From Callaeas wilsoni (lineage: Eukaryota > Chordata > Aves > Passeriformes > Callaeidae): a stretch of DNA of 64,000 bases. The notes below the pieces were generated by a model, which saw only the letters and a program-made list of their open reading frames with translations, did not search any database and had not been told where the DNA came from. Of this stretch, positions 51,101 to 64,000 are shown piece by piece. The translations under genes and the position numbers were made by a program. Numbering within the stretch: position 1 is the stretch's first letter; every line of letters starts with the position of its first letter. Location: the NCBI GenBank assembly GCA_013398955.1, contig VWPU01018615.1, positions 124,001 to 188,000 of the forward strand. Reading direction: 5' to 3'.

Positions 51101-53560
51101 TTAGCAAATGTGAGGGATAAAAACTAAAGAATCTCAAACAAATCAGTTTATCAACCAGGAAAGTCATAACCAAACACAGACTCTACTAGTCTCAATAGCA
51201 AACTCTACTAAACTCAGTTGCCAACTACTTAATGCTACCACTTAAATTTGACTTGTTAATCATGTCCTTGTTTTAAACAAGAGGTCTGATTAACAGCTTT
51301 CAGGTTAGTGTTTAAGCTCATGACGTTAAGTCAAATGCAGTTAACAGAGCAAGTTCCTTCACGTTAAGGAGGATGAAAATATTTTTCTTATAGAAGGTAC
51401 AGCCTCTGGCTATCTCCAAATTATAGCAAAACTACAAATAACAACTTAAAATAAAACATATTGGTGAGTATGTTACTAAAGATCCAGTAGAGACCATCTG
51501 AAATCGCCTAGAGGAAAAATGCTTAACTAAAAATACTTGCTGAGGTGAAACAAGCCATCTTTGCTCCAAATGTAAAACCACCTCCTGACAGCTCTCCAGG
51601 CAGAGTAGGAGAGTTAAGAAATACAATTCAGCTTTGAAGGGTACGATCTCTCAGGGTTTGTGGAAAGCTGTTTGAGATAAATTATGAAAGAAATGAGTAG
51701 CAGAGATGAAGGTAAGGCAAGCATGGAGAGAAAGAACCAAGCTGAAATGGTTTGTAACAGCCAAGGAAAATGCCTTTTATCAAAAACTACAGGACAATCC
51801 CCAGTAAGAGCTATTTCCCCAAGCAGCAATGAAGAGCAGAAATGATCATAATGAGCATTGCTTTCTAACCTTGTTAGCTGATCAAGCTGCTGCATTTTCC
51901 TCAGAAAGCTTCAGCCTCTCTAGTTTCTCCTTATGGGATGAGAAATGGTTTTAAGCCTTTCATTAAGAAAACAGAGGGAAAATCTGTGAGGACTTTGCCG
52001 CCCTGCCCTCACAGGAGCTGTGCGCTCAGCAGCGGGGACAGAGACTCAGGGCCTCCTTGCACCCCCACCATCCACAGAGTGGGTTTGTGCCCTTCGCTCC
52101 TCTTCATGGACTCACACAGGTCTCCCTGCAGATTTGGTCCAGATACCACCAGGACCACTTTTGGGACAGTAGCTCCTTTCCCCTTTCCCCAGCATGTGTT
52201 CCAGCTATACTAGTAACAATCCCAGCTGGACATAGCACTCCCCACTGCCCTGTGCTCCTTAAGAGCAATAAGGATTAATGATTTTCAGGCTCAAAGCACG
52301 TCTCTCTGAGGCAGTGGTGACTGTGAAGGTGAAGGTCCCACAAGCAAATGACTCCTCCCTGCCTTGCCAGGACCAACTGGTGGCAGGGCTTCCATTTTGT
52401 CCCAGGGAGTGTTTATATCCAGAGCTCAGAAACAAGCTGGAAGGCATTTCTTTCAGTGCTGCAGTCTTAATGATGGGCTGGGTTGCACCCCTCGATAACC
52501 CCACTATACAAAGTATGAGAGCTCATAGCTCTCCTTTCATCAAAACAAGAAAACAACAAAGGCAGCACCTCCACTTTGATTTTAAAAGTCTTTTTATGAG
52601 TCACCATATAGCATGAACTAAAAAAACTATGTTGCCAAGTCACTTAAAGACTAAACACAAGAAAGGCCTTTGTTTTACAAAATGTGGTTACTTGAATGGG
52701 GATAATATGAAGAGCTCATCTATTTAAGATTAACACTTTTCATACTTTGTGTCAAGAGACTGATTATATCCTTTTAAAGGAACCGTAAATGGACATAGCA
52801 AGGTTGTCAAACTGAAGGGATGTTTATTAGTGCATCATCAATAAAAACAATTGATAATTGAACACAGTGAGCATTCATTTCTATAAAAGTCACTCTGATT
52901 TAACTTAGTAGTATTGTCTGAAGAGAGATGTGACTTAGTTTGAAGAAAAATATATTTTATTTTAATAAGGATGTAAATTTTATGAGACAGACATACTATA
53001 TACTTTTAAAATATGAATTCAAGGTTTGATTATTTTTTAACCTTGCACTGGATTTTAAGTGTCCCACATGTCAGTGAAATTCTGCCATCACCTCATTCAA
53101 TGGGAATTTTACTAATAACTTCACTCTGAGCAGAATTTTACCTAGGGGACCCACATTCATTTCATAATTTTATAGGTAAACCCAAGAGCATTATGCATTA
53201 TACAATGAGGACAGAGCTTGAAGAAATCAGTAGATCCTCCATTTTATGCATTTTCCAAGCATGGATACTTAAATACAGTAAGACTTAGGGTAGCACTCTG
53301 CATATTTACTTTAGTTTTCAGCCAAGGATCGCAATGAACTCCTAAGCTTTATTTTCTCATAATCAAATGCAAACCTTTCTAAAACATTTGGCATGTTTCA
53401 TCTGAGCATAAAAAGGTTCGTACGATTACATTACTTCAAACTCCTATCACAAATTACAACTTCATATTCACTATGGAAACCGACTTTTGAGTTCACTTGA
53501 GAAATAACTAAGTCATAAGGATTTAACTCCCCGTGCTATTCATTAAAAATAATTATTCAC
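48137..53560. other. Unassigned AT-rich non-coding sequence
   Basis: No gene or known repeat is recognised. Two GC-richer patches lie at about 50,770-50,880 and 51,990-52,480; their open frames (up to 112 codons) have no family resemblance. The homeodomain-like words around CAATTGATAATTG (52,848-52,860) are typical of AT-rich DNA. Confidence 0.5.
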
Positions 53561-53960
53561 TGCATAAAGGCTTGGTGCTGAGCGAGTGAATGGTCAGGCT
53601 GGAGAATTCCCTTTAGCCGTGGAACAGACATCTCAGATGCACCAAAGCTGCCTTTCCTCACACAGCCCCCTTTATTGCTCAGCTGGAAAGACTATCTGTA
53701 GAATAAGATGAGACTTCAGACACCCATTTAGTTCCCCACTCCTATATTGGCTTTTCCAATAGGAGCACTGATTACCGGTAGACAATAATGATTTTTGTAA
53801 TGTGAACATCTGTGCAACGGAAAACAGACTGAGATCAAATTAACGGCATGTATCTCACTATTAAGCAGGTACAAAATAATAAAGATTTTTTTAATTGCTA
53901 ATAAACCTAAATTCTTACTGAAGATTTAGCCAGTAGTTTCTATGTCACCAAAAGCTTTAT
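53561..53960. promoter_or_regulatory. Candidate conserved non-coding block with inverted CCAAT pair
   Basis: This stretch is free of low-complexity and repeat signatures and mixes retained CpGs with AT-rich homeodomain-like words. At 53,739-53,765 CTCCTAT...ATTGG and CCAATAGGAG form an imperfect inverted repeat carrying two opposed CCAAT/ATTGG boxes. The inverted repeat is seen directly; conservation and enhancer function are guesses that need a cross-species alignment. Confidence 0.25.
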
Positions 53961-56900
53961 AAATCCGCAAGTGAGATGCTCTTCAATACCCTTTTGAAAT
54001 AAAAGAAAAACATTTTTTTAAAATTAAATCATCAACCTACTCTTAGGCAAAGCTCTAACTAAGGCCTGAACATATAGAACTCCAAATTATGTTAGTTATT
54101 GGTCTCACTGCAACAATAACTCAGCCATATTGCCCACAAGCAGCAATTAATTAAATTTAATAAGGAATGCTACGAGTTGTTCCTGTTTTTAAAATCCCAG
54201 CCAGGGCCCTAAACAATGCTGCCTTTCTTATTCCAATTTTCAAATGTTTAAAAATCCAATTGAACAAAATCATCTTCAATGTTGGAGAAAATCCCAATGC
54301 ATAAAAAGTCACTTAAGTGCTCTATTAAACAAACCAACCAAATCTATGCGGCAGAGGAAATGTCAGTTTTTAACAGGCTACTGAATACCTCCTTTCCAGG
54401 AAGAGAAATATAATTTATCTTTAATAGCACACACAGAAGTTTTTCCCCATCACTAAACTCTGAATCAGGAATTCACTGAGGATTAAAAAGCAAACATTAG
54501 AAAATAAGAACTTGGTGTGCTGAAAATTCTCTATTCACTTCTATGCATGCAGAAGATTTTCTCTTTCTCTTTCCAGTGAACAGGAAGGTGATCTTAAAAC
54601 ACCTGGAATTATTTTCCTCTCTTTAGTACTTGAATATGAAACATCATCATACAACAGAAAGCCAAGGAAAAAAATCAAGCATTATACAAATCCATAGTAC
54701 CCATCCAATTTCCTGGCAACTACAGCACAAGTGATAAATGGGAAACCAGCAAAATTTTTCCAACTGCCTTTTAGAAAAGCACTTTACCTGAAAAGACAGT
54801 ACGAAAAATAGTGCCAAATGCTCCCAGAAAAAGAGATCAGAGACAGCCTTTAAAGGAGTAACATTACAAATTACTGCCACCCGAGTAAAAAGTTAAGAAG
54901 TAACTGATTGTGTAAAACCATGAAACTACCGAGACAGGGACCAGGGTATCCCACTTACATTTGGAAGACAGGTTAATGCAATCAGCACAAAAAATCCATC
55001 ACACTGAAAAACCATTTGATTAATCCAGTGTATTACATGTTTACATTGTGATTTTTATAACCTTATGTTTTAAAACTCTCATCGGCTTCCTCATTTACGC
55101 TTATTATCAATGCCATCAGCATTATGCTAAGAAAAGTTTAACTAGCTTTGCAGAATTAGTACAAAAAGCACTATAGCAGCATAAATTCCATTGGTCTACT
55201 CCAGACTGGGAAAAAAAAATATGAAATAAATAGGAAAAAATGGCAAAGGATAAGCATAGATTGATAAGTACCTATGTCTCTTGAGAAATTTCTGGGTTTG
55301 CTACAAATTGGGCCCAAAATCTGAAGATTTTCAAGTCATATTTCGCTATGAAATTCTACGTCAGATTCAAAGTCTCTTTTTCAAATTCCAGATGCAGCTT
55401 TTGCACTCTTTACTTGTTCTTTGAGGAAAAATGTCTACAATGCTGGCTAGGACCTATATTTGCAAAATCTGCTTATGAAGGCAATCATTCCTATTCAAGA
55501 CCATGGCAGAGTTCCAGATGCTTAGAGTATAAAACAGGAACTCCACCGAAATGAAAGGTCACGAGCCCTGCATTCCCACCAGGAACCAAAGACTGGAAGG
55601 GCTTTATAGCAGCAAGTACCTGAGGAAGGATGCCCTTGCTGTCAAATGCCTTTGCAGACAGGTGGTGAACTCCTCTTCTCTTAGCACTGTCAAGGGCCAC
55701 AAGTTCCTTGAGACTCCAAGCTCAATATCACCAAACAAGGATACTTACCCTAAAGGAATTACTTGTTAAAGAAAGCACCTCATAGACAATCTACTTCAAC
55801 CAGGAAGGCTGAGAAGAAACAAAAGCGGAAGAAGGCAGACGAGTCTTTTTCGGCCATTTTTCCCTTTGTTGGAAGCTTGTGTGCTCCCCTCCGTGCAGAC
55901 CCTCTCTTGCCTATTCAGCTTGGGGATCAGCATGCCAGCAGCAATCAGTAAATAAAAAAAACTGACTCCAAACTGCACATGTTATTTGCAGCTCAATAAA
56001 AAATAATGCTGGGTCTTTGACACGTGTTTATATAACACCTAATATAAAAGGCTTGTTTCTCATGAATAAATATGTGGCACAGGCCAAAGTCTGGAAGCAT
56101 TTTCTAACTAAGAAAATAAAATCTGTGAAGTCTAAACTCCAATTCAAATTTCTCCTAAGGTTTTTAGACCTAGGGTTCAAGTTTGAGACCATATGCAATT
56201 AAAACGAAGTAGACTTGCCAAAATAAAGCATATTTTGTGATGCAGTGATCTTGACTGATTGGGTTTGTTTATTTATGCTTACACAGAATTTGGTAAACTG
56301 CGACAAGTGTCTCAGCTAATGCAAGACAGATTCATCCACCTGAAAACAACAAGTATTTTAATATATATTAATGAAAATGCTCTAACAGTAAACAGTAGAC
56401 TTTCGTACTGGTTGCACTAGTTTATTGTAGAGCTTTATACAGCTTAATCTCATCATGCAGCTTCTTCTTATCACACACTACAGTGTTTACACTTGGAAAA
56501 TTAATATTATAGCACTTTAATCTTTATTATTCTCTACAGTTTGGAGTGACCTGTCTCTTCAACTTTATAAATAACCCAAATACTCTGTACACTTAATTTG
56601 CTATCACCATAGGAATTTTTTCAAAGGATGACTCAAATTCTTACTCCAAAATTAAATGCATTTTTTCAATCAAGTCTCTTCTTGTGGCACTAAAGCACTG
56701 GACAAAGTTTTTATTCAAAAATCACTTTCTTCTTCATGAAAACGTGATTACAGCTATCATAATAATCCTTTCTTTAACATGAAACACTAAGTCTTATATA
56801 AGATGTGTTTACAGCATTTACTACCTTGTTAATTCTTTTGTTCATGGAGCAGGCATTTGCTATGACACAGAGTCTGTCATTCTCATCAACTCGGTGATTC

Positions 56901-59900
56901 ATCTGCCTTTCCTACACTTACCTTCCAACCTGTCTTTCCTAATATTTTGTTTAGCTTATCACTGTTTTGGTACTGCTCTCCCTCTTTAGGTTCTGAACCA
57001 GGCTTTTTCCTTTTCACTATATCAGGTCTAATGTCTGAGCACTGCCATTTGTGGTACTGTGACTCATTTCTGTAATGACTACTGTTTCCTACAAAAGAAA
57101 ACTAGTATTACTTGCCAAATAATTATAAAGAGTTAACTTCTCCAGGTGTTAGAATGTAGGATGCAGGGAAACAGACACATAGGAGCAGTGGTTAGCAGTT
57201 ATGGGAAGGCAGGGTAGTCTCTTGTGCCCACGTCATGCTCCACTGCTTTGCTTACAACCAGCAAAAATACCCAATCAAAAATTGCAACAAATAATTTTTC
57301 AGATGGATAAAGGGACATCCTCGAAGATCCAGGACAGTTCACGAAAGACTCACACCCTGCAGCCCCTGGGATATCAGTGCTAATGTGGGTTTTGGCAGGA
57401 CTAACAGGCATGTAAGATCCTGTTCAGCTGGCTCCTGTCTTTTCAACTGGACAGCATCCTGTCTCAGAAAAAGTTGCTTGGATCACTGTAGTCACTGGAA
57501 GTCACAGCTACCAAAGTAAAGATACATGCAACTAAAACCCAGGTCTGGAACAGGGTGCATTCCCTGATACAAGGGAAGGAACTCTAAAAAGTTAAGTTAG
57601 GTCTGACCTTATCCTGACCATTTTAGATAAACACAAATACACTGGTTTAATTAACCAGCCTTATACAGGCTACCAGGTGTTTGCTTTGTTCAGCTGCTAG
57701 AGGCTCTCTATAATAAACATTCCTTCTTTTACAGAAATTTGGATTTTTTCATGGCTGCTGCTCTTACATGAGATAAAAATGGAGAGCTGTAGCACTCATG
57801 CTATTTTCTTTCTTTTCTCCCTCACGGACACTGATGAACTTTCAACATTCAGAAACTACTGGAATAATGAGATTTCCAGCCTCATATTCATTTTCATATG
57901 CTAACATAAAAATAATACCACACTACTACTCTCACTCTGTCACTGTGTATGGTCTCATTTTTTTAGTTTTAAACTAAAAGACCTCTAAAAGACAATACCC
58001 ATAATTCTAAGTTTTCAAACCCCAGAACACTTCAGAAACATTTCCCACATGGCTGGCTGGCACTCTTGATCCATGTGGCAAACTGATGATTGCACAAGAG
58101 GTCAGTCGGAGGACACAATTTTTTTTTCTTTAAAATAATCCTGGAATCTCACACCTCTCAGACCTATTTGCCACCCAAAATCCAATGTACAAGCATACAC
58201 TACCTTCAGCTTCATTATTTCTTCAATTTGAAATGCAAGCTCACATACATACTTAACTAAAGACACTGCTGCAAATAATCTCATTAAAAGTAATAGTACA
58301 CTTATTATATCTTACCCTTTTTTATTGAGACAATTTATCTACAAGACCATCTTTGCTTTATCAAACATTATTTTTTAGAAGTTCAGAATCAGTTCACTGG
58401 GATTCTGTCTTGCACTGATTCAGTCAATTTTTATCTGCTCAAAAAACTACTGTCAGAAAACAGAGCAGTAACTTGCAGGGCATCTACTCTGTCAAACATG
58501 GAACAATCCAGGCTCTATCCCAGAAACACAAGCACCTTCACACAGTTAATTTTTACACAACTTTCATGTGCATTAAACCCCCATCTAATACTCACTAAAT
58601 TCCCAGGGCTAAGGTCAGTCAGAGAGAACTACAGAGGAACTGAAGTCTCAAGACTTTTAGAGAACATCACAGTGGTTTGCATTATTTTTTACCAGCCACC
58701 ATGAAGTCAGAAGACACTTTCTGCCTTCCACACAGTCAAGTGCTACCTGATTTTCAACTGGATTATGGATTACAAAGCAATGAATCTTGACACTTCTGAA
58801 ATTAAATGTCAAAGATACAATACTAAAGATAATTGTTTGCATCTTTGACACTTCCAATAAACAAAGAAAGCTATAAGCACTGAATCCCTTGAACATGTTA
58901 CTACTGTTTTTTCTCCCTAATATTAAAGCTATTGAACGAGTTGGGGTGAGGAAGAAAACAAAAAATACATTTCTGTTTCATAAATTGCAGCTAAAACAGA
59001 CCTTAGGAGGATACGGTCTTGGCCCATCTGCCTCTCTGATGCTCCAGCAGAATATAAAAATGGTTGGAGAGCTCAGGAGAAGAGTCAAAATTATCCAAAT
59101 GCCTGAGGCTGTAAGATGCTCTGCAGTAGAAGTAATCCCATCAAAAGCCACAACTAACATTACCTTGCTAGTCACAGAAGATTTTTTGCTATTCTTCTGT
59201 CTCTTGAAATGACAACTGAGAACCACAAACTTTCTGGCAAGGAACACAAAAGACAGATAACTGTAACAACATGGGAAGAGCTTCAGAAGGCAGATGAAAA
59301 GAAGGAACAGATGTAGAGCAGGTGTCTGCTCTCTGCTTATAAAATGATGGCTTTTTGGGGTCACCACTGAAATAAGAGAAACCTGAAGCAGAACACAAAT
59401 CCTGAGAAGGTTCCCCTGTTGAGCTTTCAGACATCAAATGTAAGATTTCAAGCATTCACTGTTACTAGGTAAAGCCCAAGGGCCAATGATTTTCTTACTA
59501 ATTCAGAGAATGACCAAAAATAGAAGACAGCTTGTGGCATTCTTGTCAGAGCCGACCTATGGATCACAAATCCCGAGAAGCATTGTTGCTTCTTCTCTCA
59601 CTGAGTGTCTGACATGACAATTCCCTATACCTCCTACCAGGCACCATAATCCCATATCCTCCCTTCCTGGTAGGCCCATGAAAGACCAGCACCAAGCTTT
59701 GAGCCACAGGCTGTCCTGACTCAGATGTGCTCAGTAACAACTGCACTGATTAGAAACTAATGGGGACTGAGCCACCTGACACATCTTTATCACAAAATCT
59801 TGGTTCAACATCTTCACGTGCCCAATAATGATTTGCCTCATATTTGAGTTTCTCTAAACCACATGAGGTGCTTTAAGCTGCATGAGAGGACATGTGAAGA

Positions 59901-61136
59901 AGCAGAATGGCCCTTGTTCCCATCAACTCTGCAAAGACATTCCCTTCAGATGACATTTGTGTCATGAAAGCAACTATTTTTAGGATCTAGGATCTAATTT
60001 AGACATTATGTTAATGACTGTATCTCTGGTCTGCCCAAGGAAGCCAGTAGAGTTCTATCTCCTGAAGAAACAGAGACCATCTATGGGCACACTGCACCTA
60101 TCACTATCACTGAGTGTTGCAGTTCATGGACCTCTTGACTAGCTACACAATGCAGGACACAAAACGTCACAGCTGTGGCTGTAATGCTTGCCCCATCGCC
60201 CGGGGTCATCAGATGCTGTAACGTGTTCTTAGATGTTGCCTAGTGTCGAAATGAAAATCCTGGGGCTTACACAGTCATTGTACACTGACCCACAGAAAGA
60301 TCACATGGCCCTCCTAGAAACCTTTTTCTTTTAACCTTAGCTTTCTGATAGGTCATCTCTAAATGCACATGCACAAATCCACTTATTCTTCAACTTTCTT
60401 CAGCTGATATGCAAGAAGGAAACCTCCAGTGCTCCTGGTAGAAATTGCCAAGCAGAGAATCCCCGTAAGTTTTTAGTAGCCTCTTTCACCTGCTGAAAAG
60501 ATTGTCTCCTCCTTGAACTGACACCAGGCTACCAGAGAACAAAAATCTTTGAAGTCTTCAACGGCTGCTTTTCACTGTTAAGTCAACAGAGGAAATTTAT
60601 AAGCAAGGGGGAGAGTTTTCAAAAGAAATGGATACTATTTTATGATACTTTGCAGTCAGTGGTGGTAAGAATGACTAACAGCTTCCCAATGCTTAAACAA
60701 AACCTATGTTTCATCTAGATTTTCCCCATCACAAAGCTATGTTCTTACACACATGGCAGAGGTGCGTGGTGAGATCCTGGGCTCTGATGACTAAGAACAA
60801 CAATACTCCAATCAAGGAGCAGAGAAGCATTTTTTGGAGCTGAAAGCTTATGCAGAGAAGGTTCAGCAGCTCAGCAACTTCCTAGTAGCTAGCTGGCCTC
60901 ACTGAGCACAGCAAGATGAATCACCGTATTCTGCAGAAGAGATCTTTATCCCCTTCCCAGACAAGATTAAGACCTTTCTCTAAGTCTTTTTCAGAGGAAT
61001 GTGTTGTGTGGCAATACAGAACTGGCCACCTGTAACTTTACAAAAGTACTATTGGCAAAAAGGGAAAATCACTTGTATCAATGTACAAGCATAGAAACAC
61101 ACGCATACGATGATATCCACTGGCAAATATGCCTAC
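53961..61136. other. Unassigned AT-rich non-coding sequence
   Basis: No gene or known repeat is recognised. An 8-bp perfect inverted repeat (CCACATGG at 58,045-58,052 and CCATGTGG at 58,071-58,078) has an 18-base loop. The open frames at 58,889-59,212 and 58,978-59,367 overlap on opposite strands and have no family resemblance. A somewhat CpG-richer stretch at 60,160-60,250 shows nothing recognisable. Confidence 0.55.
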
Positions 61137-61252
61137 AGAATCACAGTATCAGAGAATACCCTGAGTTGGAAGGGACCCAAAGGATCATCCAGCTCAGCTC
61201 CTGGCCCTGCACAGGACAACCCCAAAAATCATACCATGAGCCTGAAAGCATG
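61137..61252 (-). mobile_element. 5'-truncated CR1 LINE, 3' tail
   Basis: The plus strand reads AGAATCACAGTATCAGAGAA, then GAGTTGGAAGGGACCCAAAG, GATCATCCAGCTCAGCTCCT, GGCCCTGCACAGGACAACCC and ATCATACCATGAGCCTGAAA. This is the antisense CR1 3' end, with the element's 3' terminus at the left. It stops after about 115 bp, so it is strongly 5'-truncated. The order of words matches the copy at 39,069-39,243, so the two belong to the same or a close subfamily and lie in the same orientation. Confidence 0.9.
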
Positions 61253-64000
61253 ATATTTCTTGGCTGTGAAAGGTATTCTTAAAGGCAGTCATAAAGCATT
61301 CATCTCTGTGAATATTTCTGCATAAAAAACTTGTGGATACCTATAGGTGATGTGATTAAAGGGTTACAAGAGAAGTTGTTTATGAGCAGAATATCATCAC
61401 AGTCAGCATCTAACCAGCCAACTGCTTGAATAATATTGACCTCAAACACTCATGCTACCACATACAGCAATATCTAAAATAATTTTCCACATTCCCTCTT
61501 GTTATTTTTCTCCCTGCTAAAACATCAGTTGTCTGTTCCTGCAGCAAACAGCAAGAGCAAACAACTGGCTTCTTCATCAAAACACAACAGTGCTAGGTAA
61601 CTAAAAGCACCCACATTTCACATTTTCACACTACAATAATAAAACTGTGCTTGACTGTTACCTGCTGTCAGAATTCAAGCTTACAACACAACACACAGTC
61701 ACATACCCATTAGTTAAAGTATAAAACATGTTTTTTTCTTCTAATCTTGCTATTTATTTGCTAGCAATGTCCCCAGTTCCCAGGCCATGTCTCCTTATCA
61801 TTACTGCAACAACAAAAAAAGCTGCCAGCAAACAAGTACAAAGATTTTAAAACTAAAACAGACTACAGGGAAGTGCAAGCTTCCAGCAGCTGCTTAAACA
61901 AGGTTTTGTTTCATACTGTGGTCTTAACAGGACACTGTCATCACAACTCTGCTAAATCCAGTAATTTGAAGTTAATTCTTTTTTCTTTCTTTTTTCTTGG
62001 TTGGTTTTAATAGTCACCCCCAGTCCAACTAATTTTCATTTGTAACTTGTCAGGAGCAAAGAATTTAGTCACATATGAATGGAAAAGCACCTAGCAATTG
62101 AAAACAAATTAACCTATTTCCAACTGTGCCTAAATTGTATTACTTCATTTTCATAGAAAATCTTTACAATAAGCATAGAAATCCCAGTAACATTTGGGGC
62201 AGGGATGGGAGAACAAAACTGAGTAAAGGTTTTGCATCACTTGGCTGCTGTGCTTAGTTAGGACGAGATCAATAATTTCCAGGATGGGTGAGGAGGTAGT
62301 TAATTCCTAACAGTGAGCACAAAAGCTGTGTGCAGAGGAAACTAGTTTCATACACTTGGAGGACTGACATTTGAAATATCAATAAGGTACCTTTCCCTTG
62401 AGAATAACATAGCTGGGTTTTGCCGGCATTGCAACGTCCTTGAGCAATTATCTGATCAGGGATTAACAAAGAAAAAATGTAACAATTAAGCATGCTGATA
62501 TGTCACTGCTCTCCATTACCTTGTAATGGAAACATCTGCATTCAATTTCATGAAAGTATCATTCACTTCATGGGTGTATCATGGAAGTACATCAACTGTC
62601 CTGTGAACTCAGTAATCCTGATTGAGTTATTCCTCGCTTATGATAGAAACAATTGATTAGAGATACATTGGCATTAACATGTAATCCTGGCTACAAAATT
62701 ATCCATGTTTTGTAAGTACTCCGTATTTTACCTCCTTATTTTTCAAATACTTGGGTTGAATAAACGAGACCAAAAAATAAAGAAAAGCAGTAAATTTAAG
62801 AAACCCGTGTATGAAAAGCAGTATTTAAAGATTACTGTTAGTCTGGAAAGCATTAAAAAGGGGGACATAAACGTTTAGTTCAGGTCTGGTGAAAAGATTT
62901 CCTGGCTTGTCATTAAAGAAGAGATTTTCTGAGAGGCCCAACAAGACAGTCTTGAAAGTTAAGCATTTAGACAAGTCTTTTTCTTGCCTGATTCTGGGTG
63001 GGTTCATTTGACCTCTGGCAGCCCACGTAAGTCAGTTTATCAAAAAGAGTAACTAAATTGGGGTACTCGGTCTGAAAGATTTAAAGCTTGACAGAGGTGC
63101 TGAATCCTGTAGTTCAAACCTGAGTGAGCACAAGGTAAGAGCACAGGATTTCTCTTTAAGTCAAAGCCTCCCTCTGAAGCTTGGCACCCAGAGCTGATGC
63201 CCAAAATAGACTCTGTGAAAAATGTTAGCCTGAATTTCCCTTTCCTCAGCCTGAGCTCTTCAAACTGTCATCTGATGTGAAGTAAAAACGAAAATTATAA
63301 AGTGTATTATTAAATACTTAAGATGTTGCCTGGAAAGAATAAAGTTTTATTTTGTGAAAAGCTATAGCTCCTATACCAGTGTGGCTGCAGAGGGTGGATA
63401 GTTAAATGAAGCAAAAAGTAAACTGACAGCAGAAACAGAAGTAGGAGAACATCCTGACCATTTGCACTGGACTCCCATCTATTCTGTGACAGACAGCTTT
63501 TCACCACTGTATGATATGTCTGGCAACTTGAATGTGCCAGCCTGCTGTGTATATTATTGGGGTGTCAGGCAATGATGTAGACACAATTTTCTAAACCAAG
63601 CCATTTTCCTTTTGTTTATTTCCCTTTACATTCTTGCTCAAAACAAATTGAGAACAAATTAATGACTCCTACTTTTAATAAGGAATTTTCATATTTTCTT
63701 ATAGCATGGGTTCTCAATTCAGACAATAATTTCACTAAATCAGTGGTCATTCAGAAATGGTACAAACAGCTCTGGGTACTAAAACACAGCTTAAGAATAA
63801 CTTCACACGAATTTAAAAAAAAAAACTGTATTGCCATATTCATACATGCTCAAGACAATTCAACTTTACAGTTTTGACATCTGTAGCTTATTAGTCTCTT
63901 AAGTATGTAAAAACACCATTGGCATTTTTCATATTGCAAGTGTCTGGAGATAATGGCCGTGCAGATTTTATACAGAACGGTGCAAGTAAACTTGCCAAAC
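61253..64000. other. Unassigned AT-rich non-coding sequence
   Basis: No gene, RNA gene or known repeat is recognised to the end of the window. Open frames are at most 74 codons after the CR1 tail. Short A runs (for example near 63,810-63,825) are the only low-complexity features. Confidence 0.6.

Noticed and set aside
58045..58078. 8-bp inverted repeat CCACATGG / CCATGTGG considered as a microRNA precursor
   Set aside because: The stem is far too short for a pre-miRNA and the 18-base loop is unstructured. Such pairs are common by chance.
1..64000. tRNA, rRNA, snRNA, known microRNA, CRISPR array, bacterial-type operons
   Set aside because: No tRNA B-box word (GGTTCGAATCC type) in a plausible setting, no familiar small-RNA sequence, no regularly spaced repeats and no prokaryotic gene structure were found by eye on either strand.

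Overview
This window looks like non-coding DNA from a bird (Aves). It is AT-rich, has no credible protein-coding gene, and the longest uninterrupted reading frame is about 154 codons. The bird assignment rests on the repeats. There are several CR1 LINE copies; the two younger ones carry the short repeated terminus (ATTCTGTGATTCTG read on the minus strand) typical of avian CR1. There is also a fragment that I recognise from memory as a common avian ERVL-type LTR. Nothing allows the species, the chromosome or the neighbouring gene to be named, and I cannot tell whether the window is intronic or intergenic.

Layout: 1-2,670 is unassigned AT-rich sequence. An LTR fragment lies at about 2,671-2,851. 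From 4,500 to 4,540 there is a GC-rich perfect palindrome directly beside a CTCF-like motif. From 4,541 to 26,600 the sequence is mostly unassigned, with a compound AAT/GAT/GCT microsatellite (13,898-13,961), a strong hairpin (14,841-14,881), an AC repeat, a palindromic PAR-bZIP/NFIL3-type site (19,219-19,226) and a possible ancient MIR/L2-type tail near 21,230.

The most structured part is 26,625-30,380. It holds one very old CR1 element in antisense orientation. Its 3' part (26,625-26,983) and its body (28,552 to about 30,380) are separated by about 1.57 kb of unrelated DNA inserted at one point. The body still shows degenerate reverse-transcriptase blocks on the minus strand. The right end of the inserted DNA resembles a hAT (Charlie-type) terminal inverted repeat and is followed by an 8-bp TCTAG-containing sequence like a hAT target site, so the insert may be an old unclassified hAT-derived element.

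From 30,380 to 64,000 the sequence is again mostly unassigned. Landmarks are a tandem repeat with competing hairpins (31,540-31,607), two more CTCF-like motifs (32,353 and 34,459), a small isolated CpG- and GC-rich block with a good splice-acceptor-like sequence (about 37,630-37,810), a similar CpG cluster near 47,860-47,942, and two short 5'-truncated CR1 tails of one subfamily (39,069-39,243 and 61,137-61,252).

No operon-like or pathway logic can be read here. The window does not show a recognisable new biological system; the nested insertion in the ancient CR1 is the best lead.
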